Source of the DNA: an uncultured bacterium
GTDB lineage: Bacteria > Bacillota > Negativicutes > Acidaminococcales > Acidaminococcaceae
Direction: 5' to 3'
DNA length: 64,000 nt
Assembly: GCA_905215645.1 (NCBI GenBank)
Contig: CAJMQS010000001.1
Coordinates: 132,998-196,997 of the forward strand
How positions within the stretch are numbered: position 1 is the first letter of the stretch; every line of letters starts with the position of its first letter. Of the stretch, positions 54,483 through 63,752 are shown piece by piece. The notes under the pieces were generated by a model. The model saw only the letters and a program-made list of their open reading frames with translations, had not been told where the DNA came from and did not search any database. The translations under genes and the position numbers were made by a program.

Positions 54483-54651
54483 TACATTGAAAAATTTCTC
54501 ATCCTACCTTACAGAACAGCAGATTGACAACTGACGTTTCCAAGACAAGTCCCTTATTGGCTTTTTCCCATTCTTTACCTTCTTCTGTCAAACCTTTTAC
54601 ATTTCTCTTTTACAATGGAGGACAGAAGTTCCATTAGCAAGGAGGCTTTTC

Positions 54652-55440
54652 ATGAGTAAAGTTTTTGTATCATCGACGCTTTTCTGGGGGACGCCCCTTC
54701 CGGAAACTCTCCGGCTGGTCCGCCAGAACGGATTGGCCGGACTGGAACTCTGGGCCCAGCAGTTCTTCCTGGAAAACTTCCAAGAAGAAGAATATGTCCA
54801 GTATGCAAAGGAATATGGTCTGGAAAGCACCGTCCACGCCTGCAGCTGGGATCTGAACCTGGCTTCCGCCAATGCGGGCATCCGGGAAGCTTCCGTCCAG
54901 CAGGTGATCCGTTCCCTGGAACTGGCTTCCCGGATCGGTGCCCGGGAGGTCACGGTCCATCCAGGGCACATGACCATGGTCTGCTGGCGGGAAGAAAGCG
55001 TCCGGCTCCTGCAGCAGTCCCTCCGCCGGATCGCTGCTGCCTCCCATTCCCTTCAAATGCCGGTTTCGCTGGAAGTCATGGAAAAAGTCAAGAAAGAATT
55101 CGTGACGGACCCGGCTTCCATGGAAGAAGCCACCGGTCCCCTTTTCTCTTCATTTTTCTATACCCTGGATCTGGCCCACTGTGACAGCACAGAGGAAATG
55201 GAAACATTCCACCGGACCCTTCCCCGGATTTCCAAGCTCCACATCAGCAACCGGGTAGGGCCGCAATACCATACCCCTCTCCCGGACGGGGATTACGACT
55301 TCCGGGCCCTGCTACCCCGACTGAAAGCCTGGGGTCTTCCCATGGTGGTGGAAGGCTACGACAGTACGGCAGCTCATGAAGTCTTTACCAAAAATATCCA
55401 TTTTTTACAAGAACAAGGAGGCATCATTGAACATGTTTAA
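54652..55440 (+). CDS. Sugar-phosphate isomerase/epimerase-like TIM-barrel protein
   Basis: The 262-residue protein belongs to the xylose-isomerase-like/AP-endonuclease-2 superfamily. It has VSSTLFWG, LELWAQQFF, HACSWDLNL, VTVHPGHM, and the metal-binding residues expected in LEVMEK (Glu), LDLAHC (Asp, His), LHISNR (His) and VVEGYD (Glu). Members include hydroxypyruvate isomerase, inosose dehydratase and sugar epimerases; I cannot name the substrate. AAGGAGG precedes the ATG. It is first in an operon with a solute-import system and a PHP phosphatase; its end overlaps the next gene by eight bases. Confidence 0.85.
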   Translation: MSKVFVSSTLFWGTPLPETLRLVRQNGLAGLELWAQQFFLENFQEEEYVQYAKEYGLESTVHACSWDLNLASANAGIREASVQQVIRSLELASRIGAREVTVHPGHMTMVCWREESVRLLQQSLRRIAAASHSLQMPVSLEVMEKVKKEFVTDPASMEEATGPLFSSFFYTLDLAHCDSTEEMETFHRTLPRISKLHISNRVGPQYHTPLPDGDYDFRALLPRLKAWGLPMVVEGYDSTAAHEVFTKNIHFLQEQGGIIEHV

Positions 55441-56452
55441 TTGGAAAAAGAAAGCACTGTTTTTGGCACTGGCCGGATTGGCCCTGATCTCTGCCGCAGG
55501 CTGCGGCGGTTCTGCCGGCAAAAAAGAAGCTGGGAAAGGCGGAGAAATCGTCCTTTATACCTCCCAGCCGGAAGCGGATGCCCAGAAACTCATTGCAGCC
55601 TTCAACCAGGATCATCCGGATATCAAGGTGAAAGTCTTCCGTTCCGGTACGGAAGAAGTGATCAGCAAAGTCCTGGCCGAACAGACCGCCGGCACCGTCC
55701 AGGCAGATGTGCTGCTGGTGGCGGACAACGTCACCTTCGAACAGCTGAAACAGAAGGACATGCTGGAAAAATATGCTTCTCCTGAACTGAAAGGGATCCC
55801 GGAAGCGTATATCGATAAGGACCACACCTATACCGGGACGAAAGTCATCACCACCGGGATCATTGTGAATACCTCCAAGGCCAAAGGCGATCCCAAAGCC
55901 TTCGCCGATCTGGCCAAACCTGAATTTGCCGCCAGTGCCATCATGCCTTCTCCCCTGTATTCCGGAGCCGCCGCCTACAACTTGGGCGTCATCACCCGCA
56001 CCCAGGGCATGGGCTGGCCCTATTACGAAGCCCTGAAGAAGAACGGCATGACCGTCACCAAAGGCAACGGGGCCGTCCAGAAAGCTGTGGTAGCCGGTGA
56101 GAAAGCCTATGGGATGATTGCTGATTACATGGCCAACAACTCCCGGAAAAAAGGCGCTCCGGTGAAGTTCATCTACCCGGCAGAAGGGTCTCCTGCCGTG
56201 ACCGAACCCATCGGTCTCCTGAAAACCTCTAAGAACAAAGAGGCCGCCAAAGCCTTCATCGATTTCGTCCTGTCCAAGAAAGGCCAGGAAACCGCTGCCA
56301 AGATGGGCTATACCCCGGTGAAAGAAGGGGTCCAGCCGCCGGAAGGGCTGAAAGCCATCACCGATTTCAAGGCCCTGACCGTCAGCGTCGCCGACCTGTT
56401 CCAGAACCGGGCTGCTGATAAGGAACGTTTCACCACGCTGTTCCAGAAATAA
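55433..56452 (+). CDS. ABC importer solute-binding lipoprotein (FbpA/AfuA-like)
   Basis: The 339-residue protein has a lipoprotein signal (ALFLALAGLALISAAGC, lipid on the Cys at residue 24) and the class II iron/organophosphate-type binding fold: EIVLYTSQPEADAQKLIAAF, VQADVLLVADN, AIMPSPLYSGAAAYNLG and KAFIDFVLSKKGQE. This family includes FbpA (ferric iron), AfuA (hexose phosphates) and PhnS-like phosphonate binders. The Tyr pair of FbpA is not evident, so organic phosphate is more likely than iron; this is an inference. ATG 55433 is 11 bases after AAGGAGG. Confidence 0.85.
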   Translation: MFNWKKKALFLALAGLALISAAGCGGSAGKKEAGKGGEIVLYTSQPEADAQKLIAAFNQDHPDIKVKVFRSGTEEVISKVLAEQTAGTVQADVLLVADNVTFEQLKQKDMLEKYASPELKGIPEAYIDKDHTYTGTKVITTGIIVNTSKAKGDPKAFADLAKPEFAASAIMPSPLYSGAAAYNLGVITRTQGMGWPYYEALKKNGMTVTKGNGAVQKAVVAGEKAYGMIADYMANNSRKKGAPVKFIYPAEGSPAVTEPIGLLKTSKNKEAAKAFIDFVLSKKGQETAAKMGYTPVKEGVQPPEGLKAITDFKALTVSVADLFQNRAADKERFTTLFQK

Positions 56453-56467
56453 GGAGGCGTGGGATCC

Positions 56468-58195
56468 ATGCAACGACCATCGTTCCTGAAAAGGGGCGGC
56501 ACCCTGTTGTTCTATCTGCTGCTGTTCCTGTTTTTCGCAGCGCCTGTGCTGCGGCTGATCTCCATGAGCCTCCGGATTCCCGGAGGCTGGGGGCTGGCCA
56601 ATTTCCAAGTCCTTTTCCAGGATTCCCGGACCCTGGAAGCGATCCGCAACACCCTGTTTATCTCTCTTTGTTCCGCCGGGCTTTCCACTCTTTTGGGCAC
56701 GGCCCTGGGCTTTTTGATGGCCTATACGGATCTTCGGCATAAGAAGCTCCTGGAACTCCTGATCCTCCTGCCCTTCATCATCCCCTCCTACATCATCACC
56801 CTGAGCTGGAGCGGCCTGTTCCTCCAAGACGGCAGGATCAATCTTTTCCTGCGGGGATTGGGCTTTGCAGGGGTCAACCTGTACACCCGGGGCGGGATCC
56901 TGTTTGTCCTGGGGATCGTGAATATGCCCGTGGTCTACCTGAGCGTCATCCATTTCCTGCGGAAGATCCCGGTGGATCTGGACCTGGCCGCCCGTTCCTG
57001 CGGCTTTTCCAGCTGGGAGACCTGGCGCCGCATCGACTTGAAGGAAGCCCTCCCGGCCATTGCCGCTGGGGGGCTCCTGGCATTCCTGGCGGCCATGGAC
57101 AATTTTGCCGTCCCGGCCTTTTTGGGGATCTCTTCCAACATCACCGTGCTCAGTACCATGATCTATGAAAAGGCCATCGGCATGGGGCCTGGAACGTTCC
57201 CGGCAGCTGCCGGCCTTTCCGTGGTCCTTTCCTTCCTGGCCCTGGGCGGGACCCTGCTGGAAAGCGGGCTGGTCTCCAGCCAGAGCGCCCTGGAAAGCAT
57301 CCAAGAAAGCCGGGAACCTCGGATTTTCTTCCGTCCATCCGTACGGACCGGTGTGGAAGGAGGTCTTTTCCTGGTGCTGGGTCTCCTGGATCTGGTCCCT
57401 CTATTGGACATGATGATCAATGCCTTCCTGAAGAATTATGGGCTTCCGGCCACAGCTGACAATTTCTCCTGGGAAAATTTCCAGTTCGTCTTTTCCAGCA
57501 CTGGGGTGATGGATGCCCTGGAAACCAGTTTGCTGCTGGCTTCGGCGGCAGGTGCCATCTGCCTGGTGGCAGGGACGCTGATCGCTTATTGGAAACTGCG
57601 CCGGCACAGCCTGGCCGCCCTGCTGGCAGAACGGGGAGCTGCTCTGGCCTATGCCCTGCCCGGCATCGTCCTGGCCCTGGCGGAAATCTTCCACTGGACG
57701 GAACCCCTGCCCGGCATCAAACCGGGGATCTACGGGACCATGGGGCTCCTTCTCATCGCCTACGTGACCCGGTACATGATCCTCCAGATCAAAGGGAGCA
57801 CCAACGCCCTCCTGGCCATCAATCCGGAACTGGAAGACGCGGTGCTGGCCTCTGGGAGAGACTGGCGGACCCTTTGGCGCCAGGTGCTGCTGCCCCTTCT
57901 GCTACGGCCTTGTGTGGCCAGCACTGCCCTGATCTTCATTTCCGCCCTTACGGAACTGACCCTCTCCTCCATGCTGGCCAGTGCCGGGACCCGGACCATC
58001 GGCCTTGCCATCTTCAATTTCCAGCAGGCCGGGGACTACAACCTGGCCGCCGCCCTTTCCACCCTGATCACGGCGCTGATCCTGGGCGGCTATGGGCTCA
58101 CCTGGCTGGAGAATCTGCATAAGAAAGGAAACCGAAAATATGAGTTTGTATCTGGAACACATCAATCAGCGGTTCGGGAAGACACAGGCGCTTAA
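56468..58195 (+). CDS. ABC importer permease, two fused halves (FbpB/AfuB-like)
   Basis: The 575-residue inner-membrane protein has about twelve membrane segments in two halves, each with an EAA-type coupling loop (ARSCGFSSWETWRRIDLKEALP and ASGRDWRTLWRQVLLPLL). Fused FbpB-type permeases are usual for iron and hexose-phosphate importers. GGAGG precedes ATG 56468 by ten bases. The last 56 bases overlap the ATPase gene. Confidence 0.88.
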   Translation: MQRPSFLKRGGTLLFYLLLFLFFAAPVLRLISMSLRIPGGWGLANFQVLFQDSRTLEAIRNTLFISLCSAGLSTLLGTALGFLMAYTDLRHKKLLELLILLPFIIPSYIITLSWSGLFLQDGRINLFLRGLGFAGVNLYTRGGILFVLGIVNMPVVYLSVIHFLRKIPVDLDLAARSCGFSSWETWRRIDLKEALPAIAAGGLLAFLAAMDNFAVPAFLGISSNITVLSTMIYEKAIGMGPGTFPAAAGLSVVLSFLALGGTLLESGLVSSQSALESIQESREPRIFFRPSVRTGVEGGLFLVLGLLDLVPLLDMMINAFLKNYGLPATADNFSWENFQFVFSSTGVMDALETSLLLASAAGAICLVAGTLIAYWKLRRHSLAALLAERGAALAYALPGIVLALAEIFHWTEPLPGIKPGIYGTMGLLLIAYVTRYMILQIKGSTNALLAINPELEDAVLASGRDWRTLWRQVLLPLLLRPCVASTALIFISALTELTLSSMLASAGTRTIGLAIFNFQQAGDYNLAAALSTLITALILGGYGLTWLENLHKKGNRKYEFVSGTHQSAVREDTGA

Positions 58196-59168
58196 AGACA
58201 TCAGCCTGGAAATCAAGACAGGAGAATTCATCGCCATCCTGGGGCCTTCCGGCTGCGGGAAATCCACCCTGCTGCGGATCATCGGCGGCTTCCTGGAGCC
58301 CACCAGCGGCGTTGTCCGCCTGGATCAGCAGGTCTATTCCGGAGAGGGGACCATGGTGCCCGTGGAGAAACGGGATCTGGGCATGGTTTTCCAGTCTTTT
58401 GCCCTGTGGCCCCATATGACAGTCCGGCAGCATGTGGAATTCCCCATGAAGAGCCGCCGGCAGAAAGGACTCAGCGAAGGGGAAAAGGAAAAAGCCGTGG
58501 AACAGGCCCTGGAAAGCATGGGCCTTACGGAACTGGCCGACCGTTACCCTGGGGAGCTGTCCGGTGGCCAGCGGCAGCGGGTCTCCCTGGCCCGGATGAT
58601 GGTAGGCCTCCCCTCCCTGATGCTCATGGATGAACCCCTCAGTGCCCTGGATGCGGAACTGAAACTCAGCATGCGCCGGGTGATCCAAGACGTCCACCGT
58701 TCCACCGGTTCTACGGTCCTCTATGTGACCCATGACCAAAGTGAGGCCCTGGCCATGGCGGACCGGATCATCGTCATGCAGAAAGGCCAGATCGAACAGG
58801 TGGGCACACCCCGGGAAATCTACCTCCACCCCAAGACGGAATTCGTAGCCACCTTTGTGAGCAAATGCAACCTGATCCCGGGGGTATGGCTGCCCGACGG
58901 GTTCCAGGTGGCCAATACGGATATCACCTATCCGGCGGGAGACATCCCTGGGGTATTCCGCTCCAAAGGATTCTATCCCGTCCGGCCGGAACAATTCCGG
59001 ATCTCCCGACGGGAAAAAGGGATCCCCGCAGTGGTCACCAACCGCCAGTACAACGGCCGCTGGATCAGCTACAGCCTCCTCCAGGGCCAGAAGCAGGTCC
59101 ATGTGGTAGCGGACCCGGGAGAGATCTACGAGCCTGGAGAAAAGGTCCAGCTGATCTATACAGCCTGA
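58140..59168 (+). CDS. ABC importer ATPase (FbpC/AfuC-like)
   Basis: The 342-residue protein has the Walker A GPSGCGKST near residue 38, the Q-loop VFQSFALWPHM, the signature LSGGQRQRVSLARM, Walker B LMLMDEPLSALD and the switch His of VTHDQSEA. A C-terminal TOBE-type domain (about 240-342) is present, as in FbpC and MalK. It starts inside the permease gene. ATP hydrolysis drives the importer. Confidence 0.92.
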   Translation: MSLYLEHINQRFGKTQALKDISLEIKTGEFIAILGPSGCGKSTLLRIIGGFLEPTSGVVRLDQQVYSGEGTMVPVEKRDLGMVFQSFALWPHMTVRQHVEFPMKSRRQKGLSEGEKEKAVEQALESMGLTELADRYPGELSGGQRQRVSLARMMVGLPSLMLMDEPLSALDAELKLSMRRVIQDVHRSTGSTVLYVTHDQSEALAMADRIIVMQKGQIEQVGTPREIYLHPKTEFVATFVSKCNLIPGVWLPDGFQVANTDITYPAGDIPGVFRSKGFYPVRPEQFRISRREKGIPAVVTNRQYNGRWISYSLLQGQKQVHVVADPGEIYEPGEKVQLIYTA

Positions 59169-59199
59169 CCCTGGACGGAAAGAGGGAGGAAAAAGCAAG

Positions 59200-59910
59200 A
59201 TGGAACTTTTGTTCGACCTGCATACCCATACGGTAAGCAGCGGCCACGCCTTCAGCACCTTGAAGGAAAACATCGAAGAAGCCCGGAAAAAGGGCCTGCT
59301 GGCCCTGGGGACCTCGGACCATGCCAGTGCCATGGAAGGAGCCCCCACCCCCAAATTCTTCAGCAATTACCGGGCCATCGACCGGGAGATCCTGGGGATC
59401 CGGATCTTTCGAGGAGTGGAAGCCAATGTGATGGATTTCACCGGCAGACTGGATATGGAGGAAAAACTCCTGCAGCAGATGGATTACGTCATCGCCAGCC
59501 TCCATTCTGCCTGCATCCGTCCCGGCACCCGGGAAGAAAATACCGATGCCCTGATCGGTGCCATGGACAATCCCTGGGTCAAGATCATCGGACATCCCGA
59601 TGACGACCGGTATCCCCTGGATCTGCCCCGGCTGGTCCAGGCTGCCAAAGAAAAAGATGTGGTACTGGAAGTGAACAGTGCCTCTGCTTCCGGAAAGACC
59701 GGACGGCTCCATGCGGAACGGAACATTCCCCGGCTCCTAGAGCTGTGCCGGCAGTATCAAGTCCGGGTCATTGCGGGCAGCGACGCCCATATCTGGTACG
59801 ATGTAGGGAACCTGTCCCTGGCCCGGAACTTCCTGGAAACAGCCCAGTTCCCCGAAGAACTGATCGCCAACACCAGCCTGGACCATTTGGAGTGGGTAGT
59901 GAAGAAATGA
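59200..59910 (+). CDS. PHP-domain phosphatase (YcdX-like)
   Basis: The 236-residue protein is a three-metal PHP phosphoesterase. Ligands appear in order: DLHTHTV, TSDHASAM, RGVEANV, IASLHSA, IIGHPDD and AGSDAHIWYDVG. YcdX-type proteins release phosphate from small organic phosphates. GGGAGG lies close before the ATG. It ends the operon, 31 bases after the ATPase, which fits a role in dephosphorylating the imported compound. Confidence 0.9.
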   Translation: MELLFDLHTHTVSSGHAFSTLKENIEEARKKGLLALGTSDHASAMEGAPTPKFFSNYRAIDREILGIRIFRGVEANVMDFTGRLDMEEKLLQQMDYVIASLHSACIRPGTREENTDALIGAMDNPWVKIIGHPDDDRYPLDLPRLVQAAKEKDVVLEVNSASASGKTGRLHAERNIPRLLELCRQYQVRVIAGSDAHIWYDVGNLSLARNFLETAQFPEELIANTSLDHLEWVVKK

Positions 59911-59956
59911 AAAAGCTGCTGCATATGTATGATTTCTACACATGCAGCAGCTTTTT
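59910..59956. terminator. Bidirectional terminator between two ABC operons
   Basis: AAAAAGCTGCTGCATATGT and the arm from ACACATGCAGCAGC form a long stem with flanking A and T runs, shared by the PHP gene and the SsuA-like gene ending on the other strand. Confidence 0.88.
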
Positions 59957-59967
59957 GTATGCCAGCC

Positions 59968-60984
59968 TTATAAGCTGTCCGGCATACCTTTAAAGAACAG
60001 GAAAGTGTTGTCAGCGAATTTTTTGCCGTCCGTGCCTTCTTTCAAAAGACCGATAGCAGCCAATTCCTCTGCATTGGCCTTGATGGCATCATATCCGCCT
60101 TTTACAGAAGGTATGAAATGATATTTTTTCAAAAGGGAGGTATTCAGCGCCAGATTGCCGGCTACATACTTCTTGTCCAGCTCCAGTTTTGCTGCTTCTT
60201 CCGGATGGGCCTGTACCCAAGAGGCTCCTTTCAGGATGGCCCGGGTTGCTTTTTCAGCAGCCTTGGGATTGGTTTTGGCCAGCTTGGAGGTTACCATGGC
60301 CACGCAGCAGTATTCCTGATCAAAAGGAGCCGTTTTGGCTGTATCGATCAACGCCCGATAACCGTATTTCTCCATGGCGATAGAAGCCACCGGATCCCCT
60401 ACTGCAATGGCGTCTACCTGTCCCTGATCCAAGACCAGAGGCAGGTCGTTCCGACCAAATACCGTAAACTGGACTTCCAGATCCTTATCGCTGACATTGA
60501 CCCCTGCTTTAGCCAGAGCCCGTTTGGTAATGATGGTACCGGCATCAGCCAGTCCTGCTACTCCGATTTTCTTACCTTTTAGGTCCCCTATTGTCTGATA
60601 GGGGGCTTCTTTTTTGACCAGCATATAGGTACAGCCGGTATGGATTCCTGCCACTACTTTCACCGGAAGTCCATTGCTGATAGGCTGAATCATTTTGGAA
60701 GCTAGGCCCTGGAGAACATCCACTTGTCCGGCAGCTATAGCATCACTGGCATGGGCTGGATCGATTTGGACCATTTCCACATCCAACCCTTCCTCTTTAA
60801 AAAAGCCCTTTTCCTTGGCTGCAAAAAGACCCGCTTGGCAGACGCCGTTGCTGTACCCCACTTTCAGATGAATGGGTTTTCCATCCTCTTTTCCAGAGGC
60901 AGGATCTTTGCCGCAGCCTGTGAGCAAGCCGACAGTAGTAATGGCGGCCAGAAGGGCTGCTGTGAATTTTTTGCTGAACTGCAT
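59968..60984 (-). CDS. ABC importer solute-binding lipoprotein (SsuA/NMT1-like)
   Basis: The 338-residue protein has a lipoprotein signal (LLAAITTVGLLTGC, lipid on Cys24) and the NMT1/SsuA fold: LKVGYSNGVCQAGLFAAKEKGFFKEEGL, AIAAGQVDVLQG, IGDLKGKKIGVAGLADAG and VDAIAVGDPVAS. The family binds sulfonates, nitrate, pyrimidine or other small anions and amino-acid-like compounds. AAAGGAAG lies nine bases before the ATG. It is the last gene of the T-box operon. Confidence 0.88.
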   Translation of the reverse strand: MQFSKKFTAALLAAITTVGLLTGCGKDPASGKEDGKPIHLKVGYSNGVCQAGLFAAKEKGFFKEEGLDVEMVQIDPAHASDAIAAGQVDVLQGLASKMIQPISNGLPVKVVAGIHTGCTYMLVKKEAPYQTIGDLKGKKIGVAGLADAGTIITKRALAKAGVNVSDKDLEVQFTVFGRNDLPLVLDQGQVDAIAVGDPVASIAMEKYGYRALIDTAKTAPFDQEYCCVAMVTSKLAKTNPKAAEKATRAILKGASWVQAHPEEAAKLELDKKYVAGNLALNTSLLKKYHFIPSVKGGYDAIKANAEELAAIGLLKEGTDGKKFADNTFLFFKGMPDSL

Positions 60985-61026
60985 AGGGAAACACTTCCTT
61001 TCATAAATCTGCTTTTCTTTGGTCTA

Positions 61027-61806
61027 TCAGATGAAATATTCTGGTTCTGGCCGGTTGCCTCCGTAATGGAGGATCCGAAGGACTTCCGAACTATATTGGA
61101 AAAAATCCTGGGAACTCCGATCCCTGGGCCGTCCCAGATCCACTTTGATGGTTTTTAGGACTCTTCCCGGCCGGGGAGACATGACTACGATTACATCGGA
61201 CAGATATACAGCTTCCTCCACATCATGGGTTACCATGATCATCGTCATGTGTTCCTGTTTCCAGATCCGCTGGATTTCATCCTGGATATTCATCCGGGTA
61301 AAGGCATCAAGAGCACCCAGAGGTTCATCCAACAAAAGAACTTTAGGTTTGCCAACCAATGCCCTGGCCAGAGAAGCCCGCTGGCACATGCCCCCGGAAA
61401 GCTGATGGGGATAAGAATGATGGAAGTCAGCCAGTCCCACCATTTCCAGGATCCGGTCCACTTCCTGTTCGTGGCCTTTGTACATGTTCCGTGCCCGGAG
61501 TCCAAAGGCAACATTGTCGTAAATATCCATCCAGGGGAACAGATTGTGTTCCTGGAACATGAATCCCCTGTCGGCGCCCGGTCCGATCACTTTCTTTCCG
61601 TCCAGGAATACCTGCCCTTCATCCGGGTGATCCAATCCGGAAATCATACGCAGCAAAGTGGATTTTCCGCATCCGGAAGGACCGATGAGGGATACGAAGG
61701 AACCAGGCTGGATATCCAGGGATACGTTTTCCAGTGCCTGGATTCCCTCTTTTCCCTCCTGGGGAAAGAAACGGCTGAGAGTCTGGATTTGCAGATTGCC
61801 TACCAT
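61027..61806 (-). CDS. ABC importer ATPase (SsuB/TauB-like)
   Basis: The 259-residue protein has Walker A GPSGCGKST, Q-loop MFQEHNLFPWM, the signature LSGGMCQRASLARAL, Walker B VLLLDEPLGALD and VTHDVEEA, all in the SsuB/TauB pattern. ATG 61806 is seven bases after AAAGGAG and overlaps the permease end by seven bases; an in-frame start at 61827 is less likely. It pairs with the neighbouring permease and binding protein. Confidence 0.92.
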   Translation of the reverse strand: MVGNLQIQTLSRFFPQEGKEGIQALENVSLDIQPGSFVSLIGPSGCGKSTLLRMISGLDHPDEGQVFLDGKKVIGPGADRGFMFQEHNLFPWMDIYDNVAFGLRARNMYKGHEQEVDRILEMVGLADFHHSYPHQLSGGMCQRASLARALVGKPKVLLLDEPLGALDAFTRMNIQDEIQRIWKQEHMTMIMVTHDVEEAVYLSDVIVVMSPRPGRVLKTIKVDLGRPRDRSSQDFFQYSSEVLRILHYGGNRPEPEYFI

Positions 61807-62807
61807 TTGATGACTCCTTTCTGCCACACAAGGATCCGGTTGCGGATTTTGAACAGGCCCGTAATGATCAGGAAGAAACTGACAGCGATAAGGATCAGCC
61901 CTGCATACACATTGGCATAAGCCATCATTTCCTTCTGCCAGTTCACATACCAGCCCAGGCCATATTTGGCTCCCAGCATTTCCGCTGTAACTAGGGTAAT
62001 GAAAGAAGCTGTAGTCCCGTTGAACAGACCAAGGAAGACACTGGGCATGGCAGCCGGGATTCCCACTTTTCGGATTTGATACCAGCGGCTGGCCCCTAAG
62101 GTGGAGGCCACTTCAAAATAGGCATTCTTGGTATTGGCGATGCCGCTGGCCGTCAGGACGGTTGTGGGAAACCACACAGACAGGGCAATCAAGAAGGCAC
62201 TTCCGGAAACCACGGAAGGAAAAGCCACCAGTACCAGAGGAATCCAGGCAGTGGACGGTATGGGTCCGATGCTCCGGATAAACGGCCAAATCCAATAATT
62301 GGCGGCTTTGGAGAACCCCAGCAGGATGCCGGTGGAAATCCCCACAAGAGCCCCGAAGAACCATCCCAAGAACAGCAGCCGGTAAGAATAAGCCATACAT
62401 TTCAGCAAATAGACGGGGTCTTCCGCCAGTACGGCCAGGACTCGGTCAATGGACGGAAAATACAGGACGGGCAATAGGCCCAGTTTCGCAGTCACAAGGT
62501 TCAGCAGGTTCAGCAACAACGTAACACCGGCATATAGTGGAGCCAGATAGTCCACTTTGTCTTTCAGCTGAGGGACTTTCTGCCCCACAGCTGAAGCTGT
62601 CAAGTAGACAGCCAGACTCAGCAGCAGGAGCCAGGCAAAATAGGGATGATCCACTGGTGCCTGCTCCAGATCCCGGGGCAGTACAAGGTCAACCGCAACA
62701 GCAGCTCCTGCACTCACTGCCGGCAGCAGCCAGCGGAAAAAACGACGCAGTTGGACTCGATTTCCTTCCAGAGAATAAGGCACCACTGCAGAAATATCTT
62801 GATTCAT
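61800..62807 (-). CDS. ABC importer permease (SsuC/TauC-like) with extra N-terminal helices
   Basis: The 335-residue protein is longer than SsuC (about 260). The extra N-terminal part (residues 20-110) has three hydrophobic segments (LPAVSAGAAVAVDLVL, YFAWLLLLSLAVYL, YAGVTLLLNLLNLV). The core has YRLLFLGWFFGALVGISTGILL and the EAA loop ASTLGASRWYQIRKVGIPAAMP. AAAGGAG lies eight bases before the ATG. It follows the DUF1847 gene by 16 bases. Confidence 0.9.
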   Translation of the reverse strand: MNQDISAVVPYSLEGNRVQLRRFFRWLLPAVSAGAAVAVDLVLPRDLEQAPVDHPYFAWLLLLSLAVYLTASAVGQKVPQLKDKVDYLAPLYAGVTLLLNLLNLVTAKLGLLPVLYFPSIDRVLAVLAEDPVYLLKCMAYSYRLLFLGWFFGALVGISTGILLGFSKAANYWIWPFIRSIGPIPSTAWIPLVLVAFPSVVSGSAFLIALSVWFPTTVLTASGIANTKNAYFEVASTLGASRWYQIRKVGIPAAMPSVFLGLFNGTTASFITLVTAEMLGAKYGLGWYVNWQKEMMAYANVYAGLILIAVSFFLIITGLFKIRNRILVWQKGVIKW

Positions 62808-62823
62808 GACTTATGCTCCTTTC

Positions 62824-63438
62824 TTAGATCCCACTTTTTGTATCTCCGTTGATTCCCAGTTTGTTCCTCCAATATTTGGAATAAACGGCCCCTAAAGGGT
62901 TGTGGTTCAGGACTCTGTCCTTGACCACCAGCGTGGTCACCGGTCCTTTGCAATTTTGAGCAAACAAGGCATCATGTCCTACACAAAGTCCGGCCGAAAC
63001 AAAGAGTTCGCAGCCAGCCTCATTCATAATCTTTGCCTGGTTCTTGGGATTGCACATGCTTTCCACAGGATTTTCCGGATGGACCTTTTTCAGTCCTAAG
63101 ATATCTTTGGAAATTCCACAGTTCTTACAGCAGACGGAAATGACCTGAAATCCTTCTTTGATGAAATAGGCTTCCAGCAATTTTGCCTCGTCGCTGATCC
63201 CGATACAGAAAGCCAGACCAATTTTTTTGTACCCCATTTTGCGTGCGAACGCGGCTGTTTCCTGAAGGCGAGTATACTTCATATAAAAGGTGGCTTCCAC
63301 ATAGGCAGCAGCCTGCATAATTTTACGCTCTTCTTCCGTATACTGGGCCAGGACATTTTCCTTATCCACAGGAGTACAGCTGACTCCCCTCGTTGCACAG
63401 ATATGGCAGCAGTTGCAGTTAGCACAATTTCCCAACAT
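62824..63438 (-). CDS. DUF1847 cysteine-rich protein
   Basis: The 204-residue protein starts with CANCNCCHICATRGVSC, a cluster of six cysteines that should bind metal. It then has YMKYTRLQETAAFARKMGYKKIGLAFCIGISDEA and CCKNCGISK, CNPKNQA and LFVSAGLCVGHDA, with further conserved cysteines. These are DUF1847 features; function is not known. Some resemble iron-sulfur or zinc proteins of anaerobes. ATG 63438 is six bases after AAGGGGGAG; the frame extends to 63516 but that is T-box leader. It is first in the operon with the importer. Confidence 0.85.
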   Translation of the reverse strand: MLGNCANCNCCHICATRGVSCTPVDKENVLAQYTEEERKIMQAAAYVEATFYMKYTRLQETAAFARKMGYKKIGLAFCIGISDEAKLLEAYFIKEGFQVISVCCKNCGISKDILGLKKVHPENPVESMCNPKNQAKIMNEAGCELFVSAGLCVGHDALFAQNCKGPVTTLVVKDRVLNHNPLGAVYSKYWRNKLGINGDTKSGI

Positions 63439-63439
63439 A

Positions 63440-63750
63440 TTGAACTCCCCCTTTTCTAAAATAAAAAACTTCCATCCCTCAAGGGACGGAAGTTCCGTGA
63501 TACCACCCATTTTCATCCGGCTGTCACCAGCCGAATCTCATCAGGTACACGGCCACTGCCGGATACCGTAGACGCTGTAACGGGCATCCCCCGGCTTTCC
63601 TACTGAAGCTGACTTGTTCGGATTGCGCACTCCAAGAGGCACTTTCGTCCCATCCATCGTACCCTATTCCAGCAGCAGGGCTCTCTGCAGCGACTTCACA
63701 GGATTACTCTCTCTTTTCATAGTGAATTAGTATGTTTTCTTGTATGGTCA
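63440..63750 (-). promoter_or_regulatory. T-box leader before the DUF1847 operon
   Basis: On the minus strand the T-box itself is GGGTGGTATCACGG (63495-63508), the antiterminator core. Upstream are the AGAGAGAGTAA start of stem I, an AGAGAGCCC bulge segment and CTCTTGGAGT (specifier area about 63636-63647). Downstream AACTTCCGTCCC pairs with GGGATGGAAGTT and then six T residues (63463-63494), the terminator. The tRNA-contacting UGGN has N = U, so a tRNA with A at position 73 is expected. The specifier codon I could not fix. Confidence 0.85.
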
Positions 63751-63752
63751 TT

